DNA of 32,438 bases from Muricoccus nepalensis (GCF_006438825.1 NZ_RCZP01000049.1:1-32438), one strand, 5' to 3'; shown: positions 1-8,115, numbered from the stretch's first letter. The notes: generated from the letters alone by a model not told the origin. Translations and numbers: made by a program.

Positions 1-273
1 GTTCCTGCGCCATGCTCAGCAGGCGCTCCCACACGCCCAGGCGCGACCAGCGTATGAAGGTCTGTGCAGCCAGCCCGTGGCGTTCGGAGCAGTGCTCCGA
101 ACCCACCAGAGCCCCTCCTCCACCGGCAGGGCCCGCCACTTCGCGCCGTTGTCGTGTCGCCAGAGGATCGCGCCGATGGTCCTGCGCAGGTGCTGCGGCG
201 GCACCTTGGCGTGCGGGCGGCAGGCCTCGACCAAGGGCTCCAGCACTGCCCACTGCTGGTCCGTCAGCGCCAT
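1..273 (-). pseudogene. IS5-family transposase, broken N-terminal fragment
   Basis: The minus-strand product begins MALTDQQWAVLEPLVEAC and continues through NGAKWRALP to a WW pair at residues 56-57. This is the helix-turn-helix N-terminus (DUF4096-type) of IS5-family transposases. After WW the frame is lost. The continuation AAQTFIRWSRLGVWERLL is present further on (about positions 11-70) but in another frame. Relatives, as I remember them, go from WW to AAQ with only one residue between. Here about 32 nt intervene, including a 21-bp palindrome at 82-102, giving a net frameshift. The window edge cuts off the catalytic DDE part. The element is inactive as read unless the shift is a sequencing error. 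Family assignment is firm; the subgroup is not. Confidence 0.85.
82..102. repeat. 21-bp perfect palindrome inside the transposase remnant
   Basis: The arms are GTTCGGAGCA and TGCTCCGAAC around one central base. The palindrome begins directly after the second Trp codon of the WW pair and is part of the inserted material that shifts the reading frame. It may be a small templated insertion or a slipped-mispairing product. No direct flanking duplication is obvious. Confidence 0.8.
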
Positions 274-1073
274 CGCACCCTCCGCAAAGCCGGAGAACGC
301 CCACTCACGCCAGCAGTCCAGGCGCTAACAGGACCTAGACCTCTCCTGGCCATGGGCGATTGAGTGTTGGCGTATCGAGGGGTCGGCTCAACGAAGTCTC
401 GGCTGGCTCGGCGCTCGCAGCGATTCACCGAGCGGCGTAATCGGACCAGCCAATGGTGAGGAACGCTTATTGGCAGAAAACTGAGCCCCCGCGCTGGGTG
501 CTGATCCCAGTCCATCGGCAAGTCATCTGCCGCAGGATGCTGAAAGCGCGGCAGTCACGACGGCAGCCGCGTTCTTCATCAACGCTGTTGGCTAAGAAGT
601 AGTAGGCTTACAACCGGTACTTCGCCTGTATCTGGTCCGCACGCGATAACGGCTGCAGGGTGGGCACCAGCATGCGCCTGCCCACGCCCTGTGCCATGAT
701 ACGAGCGGCAGGGTCTGAATGCGCTTTTCTGTTTCCGATGTGCCGGACTGCATCATCAGAATGCTCCATAGCAAGACGGCCTCTCCAGAACAGTCAAGGA
801 CGGTTAAGCACGCTGGGTAAATGCCGCGCAGTCACGAAGAGTAGCACTACGTCCCGACCTAGCTCTGAATAGGGCGAGCATCATCAAGCTTGTTAAATAA
901 GGTAATTCCGCTCCAATGGGTGAGCATTCGTGTGCAAGAGTGAAGCAAGCGAATGTCTAGCCTGAAAGATCCGGTCATTCATAGCACCGTCAGCCCGCAG
1001 CGGATCAGTCGACGACGCAATCAACACTCAGTACAGAGACCGTCCGGGTGAGGAGCACAACTCGCACGGCCAC
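274..1073. other. Gene-poor, lower-GC stretch between the IS fragment and tRNA-Ser
   Basis: I find no convincing gene in these 800 bases. The composition is visibly less GC-rich than the rest of the window, with runs such as CTTGTTAAATAAGG near 889. Several short open frames exist. One is a 53-codon minus-strand frame at 608-769, starting MEHSDDAVRHIGNRK and ending QAKYRL; I do not recognise it, and it has no clear ribosome binding site. Another minus-strand frame, 264-521, runs across the presumed IS boundary. The outer inverted repeat of the IS should lie somewhere near 290-370, but I cannot define it without its partner. The stretch reads as degraded accessory DNA next to a tRNA. Confidence 0.55.
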
Positions 1074-1163
1074 TGGCGGATGAGGTGGGATTCGAACCCA
1101 CGATACGCTTACACGTATGGCGGTTTTCAAGACCGCTGCCATAGACCGCTCGGCCACTCATCC
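1074..1163 (-). tRNA. tRNA-Ser(UGA)
   Basis: The minus strand folds as a long-variable-arm tRNA. The acceptor stem GGATGAG pairs with CTCATCC, the D-arm region is GTGGCCGAGCGG, the anticodon loop is CTTGAAA giving UGA, the variable arm is about 16 nt, and the T-arm is GTGGGTTCGAATCCCAC. The discriminator is G73 and the CCA end is encoded (1074-1076). The 90-nt length and the extra arm fit serine. Its 3' end faces the gene-poor IS-bearing stretch. Confidence 0.97.
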
Positions 1164-1237
1164 CGAGGAGTTCGAGTTACGGCATTGGCGGCGTAGCGCA
1201 AAGCCCTTGCTCTCAGGCAGGCTGTACTCTTCACCGA

Positions 1238-1669
1238 TTAGGGATGTGTCGGTAGCCGCGTCTCCGATCCGGCAATGGTCCCCATAGCTGCGAGAATGGC
1301 CTCCTGCTTCGCCTCCCGCGCTTCCCGCAGCGCCGCCTCGAGCTCCTCCAGCACCGCCTGCCCCGCGCCCGCCGCCCGAGCGCGTTTGTAGGCGACGAGC
1401 GCGGCCTTGATCGGGTCGTCATAAGCTGGGCAGTAGAAAAGCCACCACTGGTCGCCCCTCGGCGCCACGGCGGCGGCGGACGCGCGGTCCTCGCCCGACG
1501 CCCAGGCGGGATCCCGTCGCACGAGCTCCGCTTCCAGCGCATCCCGCCGGGACACGAGCGTGGCGAGGATGGCGGGCTGCAGCATGCGGCTCCGTCCCAA
1601 CCGGACGGCCTCGGCGGCGTCGCGGAAAGCCTGCAGCAGGCGATCGTCGGAAAGGGCGCGTGGAGTCAT
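1238..1669 (-). CDS. Hypothetical protein, 143 aa
   Basis: I do not recognise a family. The product is a soluble, mostly helical protein with an Ala/Arg/Glu-rich C-terminal half that looks like a charged helix (about residues 95-130), and a central aromatic patch, WWLFYCPAYDDP, near residues 75-86. It has no signal peptide or membrane segment. Codon use is typical of the chromosome (strong GC3), unlike the DNA to its left, so it seems to lie on the host side of the tRNA boundary. The ribosome binding site before the ATG is weak. A 103-aa frame overlaps it in another register (1231-1542), but the 143-aa frame has the more natural composition. Confidence 0.6.
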   Translation of the reverse strand: MTPRALSDDRLLQAFRDAAEAVRLGRSRMLQPAILATLVSRRDALEAELVRRDPAWASGEDRASAAAVAPRGDQWWLFYCPAYDDPIKAALVAYKRARAAGAGQAVLEELEAALREAREAKQEAILAAMGTIAGSETRLPTHP

Positions 1670-1747
1670 CGCCGCATTATGCCGTACCCGCGCCCGCCGT
1701 TGCAGGGCATACGACGAAATCCTGGACGGCGTGCCGCGTCCGTCCCC

Positions 1748-4681
1748 TCAGGGGGCCAGCGCCGCCCGCGCCGCGGCGACCGTGCTCTCGGAGAAGGCGA
1801 TGCCGCCGGCCTCGGCGAGCCGCTCCGCCTCGGTGAGCAGCGCGCCGCCCTCCTCCCCCAGTACGAGCGAGGCGAGCAGCGCGAGGGCGTAGGGAAGCAG
1901 CAGCCCCGCCCCCATCGCGCGGTAGTCCTCGAGGCCACGCCGCAGCATCGCCTCCCCCGCGGCCCGCTCGCCCCGCCGCGCGCGGGCCCAGCCCTCCAAG
2001 ATCGCGGCCCAGGCGGACCAGTAGGCGAAGTCGTGACCGGCGGCGACGGCGCCGAGCTCGCCCGCCGCGGCGAGGCACTCGTCCCCGCGGCCCGCGAACT
2101 GCGCCAGCGCGCAGCGGAAGGCGAGCGCGAAGCAGAGGCTGTGCGCGTGGTCCAGCCCGCGCGCCGCCGCCACCGCCGCCGCGTCCGCCGCGAAGGCCGC
2201 CGCGGCATCGCCCTCGAACCAGTGCGCCCACCCCAGATGCGCCCGCGCCAGCACCGCCGGGTCCGAGCCATAGTCGAAGCGGTGCGGCTCGTCCCGCGCG
2301 GGGTCGTAGAGCGCGAGCACCCGCTCCAGGTGCTGCCGCGCCTCGCGGTAGCGGCCGAGGTAGAGCAGCCCGAGGCCGAAGGGGCGGTGGGCCTGCAGCA
2401 GCGCCGCCCCGTCCCGCTCGCCCTCCATCAGCGCCATGATCCGCTCGCCGATCGCGTGCCCCTCCCGCACCGAACCGCGGACGAGGTGGAAGGTCTGCAG
2501 CCCCCGCAGCGTGCGCAGCAGGAGCTGGCGGTCGTCGAGGCGAAGCGCGGCGGCGTGCGCCGTGGCGAAGGCCTCGCCGACCTCCGGCACCGCGTTGCCG
2601 CGCGCCACGGTGATCTGGGCGGCGAGCCCCACCTGCAGGCGCGCCTCCGCCGCGTCGCGCACCGGGCCAGGCAGCTTCGGCACCTGCTCCAGCGCGGCGC
2701 GGAAATGCCCGGCGGCCTCGCCATGGGCGCCGGCGCGCATGGCCCGCGCCGCGGCCCTCTCGTAGGCGGCGACCGCCTCCGCGGCCGCGCCCCCCGCCGC
2801 GAGGTGGCGCGCCAGCAGCTCGGGCCGCTGGTCCACAAGGTCGGCGAAGCGCTCGGGCAGGAGGCGGGCGAGCGCCAGGTGAAGGGTCGCGCGCCGGCTG
2901 CGGAGGAGGGTCTCGTAGGCCATGTCGCGCATCAGCTCGTGGCGGAAGGTGTAGCCGGTCGGGGCCTCCGGCGGGCCCTCCGGCTCCATCAGCCCCACCT
3001 CCACCAGCCGCCGCAGCGGCCGGCGGGCGGAGGGCAGCCCGACCGTCTCCGCCAACGCTGCGATCATGTCGCCGCGGAACGAGCGCCCGATCACGGCGGC
3101 GAGCTGCGCGAGGGGCTTCGCCTCGGGCAGCGCGTCCAGCCGCGCGGTGAGGCCGGCGCGCAGCGTCAGCGGCAGCGCGCAGTCGGCCTGCGCGTCCCGC
3201 GCCGCCTCCACGAGGAAGATGGGCACCCCGCCGGCGCGCGCGATGATCCCGGCGAGCAGCGCGGGGTCCGCCCCCTGGGGCGCCGCCGCGGCGGCCAGGC
3301 GCCGCGCGGCCGCGTCGTCGAGCGGGTGGAGCCGGAAGGTCAGGGGCGCCGCGCCCGGCAGGCCGTGGCCCTCCGGCCGCCGCGTCAGCAGCAGGAGCAT
3401 CGCCGCGTCGCGCGCGGCGCAGGCATCGGCGAGCAGGCGCAGCACGGCGAGGGTGCTGTCGTCCGCCCAGTGGATGTCCTCCGCGACGAAGAGCGCCGTC
3501 CCCGGACCCGCGCCGGCCCGGAGCGCGGCCAGGAAGGCCGCCATGCCGCGCCGCCGCCGCCGCCGGCCCGCCGCCTCCATCTCGGCGGCCTCCGCGGGCG
3601 TGGCGCAGTGGAGCAGCACGGCGAGCGGCGCCGCGTGCTCCGTCCCCGCGAGCCCGTGCCGCCCGAGCCACGCCGCCAGCGCGCCGCGGGCCTCGTCGGG
3701 CGCCGCGCGGGGAGGGAGGGCCGCCGCGGCGGAGAGCCACGCGATCAGCGGCCGGAAGGCGCTCGCTTCGTCCCCCGCGCTGCAGGCGACGACCACCGCG
3801 GCCTCCCCGGCGGCGCCGATCCGGGCGCGGAACTCCTCGAACAGTCGCGTCTTCCCGTGACCGGGCTCCGCCTCGATCATCACCGCCGTGCCGGCCCCGG
3901 CTTCGGCGTCGCGCCAGGCGGAGAAGAGACCGCGCAGCTCGTCCTCCCGCCCGACCAGGGGCGGCCCCGCGGCCGCCGGGCCGGGGGCGGCCAGGCCGGG
4001 CGGCAGCTCATCCTCCAGGCGATGGGCGAGCACCGGGCGCGGCAGCCCCGCAAGCGCCACCTCGCCCCGGGGCGCGAAGCGGAAGCGGCGGGGCGCGAGG
4101 CGCCGCGTGGCCTCGCTGACCCAGACCTCGCCCGGCCCGGCCGCGTGCTGCAGGCGGGCGGCGACGGTCGTCACCTCGCCCACCATGGCGCCGGGCTCCG
4201 ACGCGACGCCATGGCCCAGCGTCGCGACCACCACGATCCCGCTGTGAACGGCCACCCGCACCTCGAGCGCGAGGCCGAGCCGCGCCCGCAGCGCCGCCAC
4301 CGCGCGGGCGATGCCGAGCGCCGCGCGCAGCGCCCGCTCGGCGTCGTCCTCCCGCGCGACCGGGAAGCCGAAGCGCGCGAGGATGCCGTCGCCCTGGTGC
4401 TGCGACAGGCTCCCGCCCTGCCCCGTCACCGCCGCCGCCGCCGCCTCGCGATAGGCCAGGAGGAGGTCGCGCAGGTCCTCGGGATCGAGGCGGGCCGCGA
4501 GGGCGCTCGACCCCACGAGATCCGCGAAGAGGACGGTGACGGGCCGCCGCTCCCCCGCTTCCGGCGCCGCCGTCTCCGCCGGCGCGCGAAGCGCCACGCC
4601 GCAGGCGCCGCAGAACCGCATCCCCGGCGGGCTGACGAAGCCGCAGGCCTGGCAGAGGGCGACGGACGGGATGCGGCTCAG
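1748..4681 (-). CDS. Class III adenylate/guanylate cyclase fused to STAND/AAA ATPase and TPR-like domain
   Basis: The N-terminus carries a double zinc ribbon: CQACG, then CGACG 14 residues later. A class III cyclase domain follows, with metal-binding Asp residues in LFADLVGSS and HQGDGILARFG. Next comes an ATPase with a P-loop AEPGHGKTRL and a Walker-B-like LFVAEDIHWAD, then about 450 residues of helical TPR-like repeats. This is the familiar cyclase-ATPase-TPR signalling layout, cytoplasmic, usually sensing an unknown ligand or partner and making cAMP. The first ATG (position 4621) would remove the first zinc CXXC pair. No in-frame ATG, GTG or TTG exists between it and the upstream stop at 4766-4768. 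A CTG at 4681 has a GAGG seven bases upstream, so I place the start there (977 aa). The usual Asn of the V-N-x-A-A-R motif is Thr here (EVTTVAAR), which may lower activity. The gene is divergent from the protease operon. Confidence 0.88.
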   Translation of the reverse strand: MSRIPSVALCQACGFVSPPGMRFCGACGVALRAPAETAAPEAGERRPVTVLFADLVGSSALAARLDPEDLRDLLLAYREAAAAAVTGQGGSLSQHQGDGILARFGFPVAREDDAERALRAALGIARAVAALRARLGLALEVRVAVHSGIVVVATLGHGVASEPGAMVGEVTTVAARLQHAAGPGEVWVSEATRRLAPRRFRFAPRGEVALAGLPRPVLAHRLEDELPPGLAAPGPAAAGPPLVGREDELRGLFSAWRDAEAGAGTAVMIEAEPGHGKTRLFEEFRARIGAAGEAAVVVACSAGDEASAFRPLIAWLSAAAALPPRAAPDEARGALAAWLGRHGLAGTEHAAPLAVLLHCATPAEAAEMEAAGRRRRRRGMAAFLAALRAGAGPGTALFVAEDIHWADDSTLAVLRLLADACAARDAAMLLLLTRRPEGHGLPGAAPLTFRLHPLDDAAARRLAAAAAPQGADPALLAGIIARAGGVPIFLVEAARDAQADCALPLTLRAGLTARLDALPEAKPLAQLAAVIGRSFRGDMIAALAETVGLPSARRPLRRLVEVGLMEPEGPPEAPTGYTFRHELMRDMAYETLLRSRRATLHLALARLLPERFADLVDQRPELLARHLAAGGAAAEAVAAYERAAARAMRAGAHGEAAGHFRAALEQVPKLPGPVRDAAEARLQVGLAAQITVARGNAVPEVGEAFATAHAAALRLDDRQLLLRTLRGLQTFHLVRGSVREGHAIGERIMALMEGERDGAALLQAHRPFGLGLLYLGRYREARQHLERVLALYDPARDEPHRFDYGSDPAVLARAHLGWAHWFEGDAAAAFAADAAAVAAARGLDHAHSLCFALAFRCALAQFAGRGDECLAAAGELGAVAAGHDFAYWSAWAAILEGWARARRGERAAGEAMLRRGLEDYRAMGAGLLLPYALALLASLVLGEEGGALLTEAERLAEAGGIAFSESTVAAARAALAP

Positions 4682-4688
4682 GAGCGGA

Positions 4689-4692
4689 CCTC
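4689..4692 (-). promoter_or_regulatory. Ribosome binding site supporting a CTG start of the cyclase gene
   Basis: The minus strand reads GAGG, seven bases (TCCGCTC), then CTG at 4681-4679. It is the only good Shine-Dalgarno match between the in-frame upstream stop and the first ATG, and it places the whole zinc ribbon inside the protein. Confidence 0.5.
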
Positions 4693-4729
4693 GCGGCGGT
4701 TCGCGGGACGCACCCGCGGGGCGCGGGCC

Positions 4730-4743
4730 GTGCCGAATGTTAC
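4730..4743. promoter_or_regulatory. CRP-like operator, copy 1 (cyclase/protease divergent region)
   Basis: GTGCCGAATGTTAC lies 54 bases before the protease start and about 48 bases before the cyclase CTG start. Read as GTGC-N6-TTAC it matches the CRP core GTGA-N6-TCAC at 6 of 8 positions with exact spacing. The same 14-mer, with one difference, occurs at 9547-9560 beside the crp-like gene. Function is inferred from the match and context. Confidence 0.45.
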
Positions 4744-4785
4744 TGCGACCGGCAGGATGGCGCTGCTAGCCTCCCCTTGGGAAGC

Positions 4786-4790
4786 GGAGG
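4786..4790 (+). promoter_or_regulatory. Ribosome binding site deciding a TTG start for the S8 protease
   Basis: GGAGG is followed by seven bases and then TTG at 4798. An earlier in-frame TTG at 4777 has no comparable site, so 4798 is the better start. Confidence 0.7.
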
Positions 4791-4797
4791 AAGCGCG

Positions 4798-6792
4798 TTG
4801 TTCTTGGCCGACGGCACGCAGGGAGGCGGCGCCTCGTCCCGCATCGATCCCGTGCTGCGGGCCGCGACCCTGGCGCTGGCGCTCGGGCCGCGCCCCGCCG
4901 AGTTCGGGCTGCTCGCCCTCATCCCCGGCGGCACGGCCGTCCGCCCGCGCCCCGGGATCCGCTTCGGCCACGCGGTGCGGGAGGCGGACGGGGCGATCTT
5001 GCCGCCGGACGGCACGCCCCCCCGCTCGGACGGAACCCTCCTCGCCGCCATCCGCATCGACCTCGACGCGCTCGGCGCCGAGGGGCCGGCCGACCTCATG
5101 GGCAAGCTCCTGGCCCTCCTCGAGGATCTCGCCGGGGAGGGCTGGTGCATGCAGGTCGAGCGCGTGGCGGCCGCTCCCTCCTCGGCGGCGATGGGCACGG
5201 GACCCGGCATGACGGCGGGCCTTCCGCCGCCGCCGGGGGCGCCGGACGGGCGCGGCGTCCTCGTCGGTGCGGTCGACTTCGGCTGCGCCTTCGCCCATCC
5301 CGCCTTCCGCGAGGGCCCCGACGGGCTCGGCGGGACGCGCCTCCGCCTGCTCTGGGACCAGAACGCCCCGCGGCCGCCCGGCGCCCCCCTGCCCGGCCGC
5401 TTCTACGACCCGGCGGAACTGGACGCCCTGCTGGCGGGGCCGGGCTCGCCCTATCCCCCCGGCGGCTACGCGCCCTGGCAGAACGGCTACGTCGCGGAGG
5501 ACGCGGCACCGGCCCGCCCCGGCCGGCGGCCCGATCCGCGCCTGCTGGTGCACGGCACCGGCGTCCTCGCGCTGGCGGCCGGGCGGCGCCCGGCGGCCGG
5601 CCCCTGGGCGGGCGCGGTCCCCTCCGGCGCCGCGCCCGGCGCCGCGCTCGGCTTCGTCCACCTTCGCCCGCGCGCCCTCGTGTCGGAGGGCGACGCGATC
5701 GACGTCCTCGACGGCGCCTGCGCCCTCTTCGCGCTCGCCGAGCGCGAGGGGATGCCGGCGGTGGTGAACCTCAGCATCGGCGCGAACACCGGGGGGCATG
5801 ACGGGCGCAGCCTGATGGACCGCGCGCTGGACGCGCTCCTGCGACGCCCGGGCCGCGCGATCACCGTCGCGGCGGGGAACATGCGGGGCGCGGGCCTGCA
5901 CCGCTGCGGCGAGGTCGGCACCCGCCCGGAGACGCTGAGCTGGCGCTTCGCCGCGGGCGACCCCACGCCCAACATGCTCCGCGTCTACGCGCCGATGATC
6001 GCGGGCCTGCCGGCGCTCGACCTCTCCCTCGCCCATCCCGGCGGCGCGCCCGGCTCGGCCATCCCGCGCGGCGCGCTGCGCGACGGGAGCGCGCGGCTGA
6101 TCCGGGACGCGGCGGGGCGCGACGTCGGCACGGCGGTCTGCACGACGCGCCCGCCGACGACCGAGGCGCCGGTCCAGCATTTCGAGCTCCGGATCATCCC
6201 CTCGGGCGCGGAGGAGACCTGGGAGGTGACCCTCGGCCTGTCCGACGCCTCCCCCGCCGCCTCCTGCCCCTTCGACGCCTGGATCGAGCGCGACGACCTC
6301 CGCGCCAACAGCACCTCCCGCTTCGAGCCGCGCGAGCCCCCGGGCGGGGAGGGCGGCTGCTCCCTCGGCTCCCTCGCCTGCGCGGAGGGCCCGGTCTGCG
6401 TCGGCGCCTGCGCGCCGGCGGACGGCCAGCCCGCGCCCTTCAGCTCCCTCGGCGGCACGCGGGGCGGCGGCGAGAAGCCCGACCTCGTCGCGCCCGGCAT
6501 CGGCGTCGCCACCGCCTCCGGCCTGGGCGGCCTCCGCGATGGCAACGGCCTGACCTACGCGGCGACGGCCGCTATGGACGGCACGAGCGCGGCCGCGCCG
6601 CAGGTGGCAGGCGTGGTGGCGCTCATGCTCCAGCTCCGCCCGCGGCTCCCCGCGGCGCGCGTCCGCGAAATCCTGCGGACCACGACGCGCGAGCGGCAGG
6701 CCGACCCGACCTTTCCCTGGGACAGCGCGCGCGGCGCCGGCCGGCTGGACGCCGCGGCCGCGCTCGCGATGACGATGGAGGAGCCGGAATGA
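4798..6792 (+). CDS. Subtilisin-like S8 serine protease, no signal peptide
   Basis: The protein has 664 residues from a TTG start with GGAGG seven bases upstream. All catalytic elements are present: Asp160 in VGAVDFGCAFAHP, His252 in LVHGTGVLALAAG, oxyanion Asn361 in TVAAGNMRG, and Ser597 in DGTSAAAPQVAG. About 235 residues separate the Asn and Ser, against roughly 60-70 in classic subtilisins. The insertion (about residues 370-580) looks beta-rich. The first 150 residues are an unrecognised Ala/Pro/Leu-rich region without a signal peptide or membrane segment, so the enzyme is predicted to be cytoplasmic, unlike most S8 proteases. The stop overlaps the radical SAM start by four bases (ATGA), implying translational coupling. 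Context suggests it trims a peptide or protein modified by the downstream enzymes; this role is inferred. Confidence 0.93.
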   Translation: MFLADGTQGGGASSRIDPVLRAATLALALGPRPAEFGLLALIPGGTAVRPRPGIRFGHAVREADGAILPPDGTPPRSDGTLLAAIRIDLDALGAEGPADLMGKLLALLEDLAGEGWCMQVERVAAAPSSAAMGTGPGMTAGLPPPPGAPDGRGVLVGAVDFGCAFAHPAFREGPDGLGGTRLRLLWDQNAPRPPGAPLPGRFYDPAELDALLAGPGSPYPPGGYAPWQNGYVAEDAAPARPGRRPDPRLLVHGTGVLALAAGRRPAAGPWAGAVPSGAAPGAALGFVHLRPRALVSEGDAIDVLDGACALFALAEREGMPAVVNLSIGANTGGHDGRSLMDRALDALLRRPGRAITVAAGNMRGAGLHRCGEVGTRPETLSWRFAAGDPTPNMLRVYAPMIAGLPALDLSLAHPGGAPGSAIPRGALRDGSARLIRDAAGRDVGTAVCTTRPPTTEAPVQHFELRIIPSGAEETWEVTLGLSDASPAASCPFDAWIERDDLRANSTSRFEPREPPGGEGGCSLGSLACAEGPVCVGACAPADGQPAPFSSLGGTRGGGEKPDLVAPGIGVATASGLGGLRDGNGLTYAATAAMDGTSAAAPQVAGVVALMLQLRPRLPAARVREILRTTTRERQADPTFPWDSARGAGRLDAAAALAMTMEEPE

Positions 6793-7826
6793 CCGCGCCC
6801 GGCGGATCGCCGCCCCTACACCGCCCGATGAAGGTCACCATCGGCTACACGGAATCCTGCAACCTCGACTGCCGCGTCTGCTACGCCGACTGCGCGCGCC
6901 GCCCCTCCCCGCGCGAGCTGCCGGCCGCAACCTGGATCCGCCTCCTCGACGAGTTCTTCGAGGCCGGCGTGATCTCCGTCATGATCGAGGGGGGCGAGCC
7001 GCTGCACCGGCCCGACGTGCTGGAGGTGATCGCCCACGCCGCGCCGCGCGCCATGACGCGGCTGCGCACGAACGCGACGCTCGTGGACGATGCGATGGCC
7101 GCGCGCCTCCGCGGCATCGGGCTCGGCGACGCGATGGTCGACCTCCTCGGCGCCACCGCCGCGACCCACGACGCCCTCACCGGCGTGGCCGGCAGCCTGG
7201 AGCGCAGCCTCGCCGGAATCCGCGCCCTCCGGCGGGCGGGCCTGCCGGTCACCGTGCTGGTCATCATGAACCGGCTGAACCACCGCGAATTGCAGCCCTT
7301 GCTGGAACTTGCGCAGGCGGAGGGCGCGGAGGCGGTGGGCGTGCTCCGCCCCTACCCGCTCGGCCGCCTGCGGCGGGACTGGGCGGCACTCTCCCTGTCG
7401 CTGGAGGAGATGACGGCCGCCATCGCCGCGCTGCGCCCGCCGCCGGGCCTGCGGCTGATGCAGTCCTGGCACCCGAACGACGCGAACTGCTGCTGGCAGA
7501 TGGCGGCGGTGAACGCCTACGGCCGCTCGATCGGCTGCATGTACCTGCGCGAGTACGTCGACTATGGCGACGTCACGGCGATGCCCTTCCTGGAGACCTG
7601 GGAGGACCCGCTCTACCGCCATCTCCGCGCCGGAAAGGTCGAGGCGAGCTGCGCCGGCTGCGCCTCGACGCAGCACACCCATGGCGGCTGCCGCTCCACC
7701 GCCTACGCCTTCCACGGTCGCTGGGACGCCCCCGATCCCTTCGACGCCGGGCTGAACGGCGGGGTGGACCTGCGCGCGCTGCCGCCGCTCCCGGTTCCGG
7801 CTGGACGGCCCCCGCATGCGCCATAG
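6789..7826 (+). CDS. Radical SAM protein with SPASM-like C-terminus
   Basis: The [4Fe-4S] SAM-cluster motif is C24-x3-C28-x2-C31 (ESCNLDCRVCYADC), followed by the SAM-binding GGEP at residues 68-71. The C-terminal third contains Cys234, 235, 250, 288, 291 and 301, a pattern like SPASM/twitch auxiliary-cluster domains. These are common in peptide-modifying radical SAM enzymes such as PqqE, sactisynthases and quinohemoprotein maturases. Length (345 aa) is normal for that class. The gene overlaps the protease by four bases and the PqqD-like gene by 11 bases. A neighbouring PqqD/RRE-type protein is the usual partner that presents a leader peptide to such enzymes. The reaction and substrate cannot be read from the sequence. 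Confidence 0.92.
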   Translation: MTAPGGSPPLHRPMKVTIGYTESCNLDCRVCYADCARRPSPRELPAATWIRLLDEFFEAGVISVMIEGGEPLHRPDVLEVIAHAAPRAMTRLRTNATLVDDAMAARLRGIGLGDAMVDLLGATAATHDALTGVAGSLERSLAGIRALRRAGLPVTVLVIMNRLNHRELQPLLELAQAEGAEAVGVLRPYPLGRLRRDWAALSLSLEEMTAAIAALRPPPGLRLMQSWHPNDANCCWQMAAVNAYGRSIGCMYLREYVDYGDVTAMPFLETWEDPLYRHLRAGKVEASCAGCASTQHTHGGCRSTAYAFHGRWDAPDPFDAGLNGGVDLRALPPLPVPAGRPPHAP

Positions 7827-8115
7827 CCGCGCGCCCGGGCTCCGCCTCCGCCCGCTGCCCGAGCTCGGCGCCTGCCTCGCCTACACGCCCGCGGCGCCGC
7901 GGCTGCACCAGCTCAACGTGACGGCCTGGCTCATTCTCGAGCTGGTCGACGGGCGCGACGACGCGGCGCTCGCCGAGGCCTTCGCCTCCCGCACCGGCCC
8001 TGCCCTCTCCCCCGAGGCCGCGCGGCGCACCCTGGCGGAAGGGCTGGCCGGGCTGCGCGCCTCGGGGCTGGTCAGCGCCGATCCGCCGCCCAACGAGCAG
8101 AGGAACCCCGCATGA
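7816..8115 (+). CDS. PqqD-like peptide-recognition (RRE) protein
   Basis: The 99-residue protein has the PqqD layout: an N-terminal beta region, then QLNVTAWLILELVDG (about residues 35-49, like the family's LN-TA--I---LDG pattern), then helices with AEAF and a final LRASGLVS element. PqqD-family proteins bind leader peptides of ribosomally made peptides and hand them to a radical SAM enzyme. The gene overlaps the radical SAM gene by 11 bases and the next gene by four, so all four genes of the operon are coupled. It is too short for an enzyme. An alternative would be a stand-alone winged-helix protein, but position and motif favour PqqD. Confidence 0.85.
   Translation: MRHSRAPGLRLRPLPELGACLAYTPAAPRLHQLNVTAWLILELVDGRDDAALAEAFASRTGPALSPEAARRTLAEGLAGLRASGLVSADPPPNEQRNPA

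Noticed and set aside
264-521. 85-codon minus-strand frame across the IS boundary
   Set aside because: It overlaps the transposase start region, has no ribosome binding site and no recognisable family. It may include a relic but cannot be supported as a gene.
4622-4797. Search for a small precursor-peptide gene in the divergent promoter before the protease
   Set aside because: The region has no short frame with a ribosome binding site and leader-like composition. Frames beginning MPNVT are readings of the CRP-like box.
1679-5212. Very long plus-strand open frame opposite the cyclase gene
   Set aside because: It is a shadow of high-GC coding DNA: Arg/Gly/Pro-rich composition, no domains, and it covers the opposite strand of a well-supported gene and crosses the divergent promoter.
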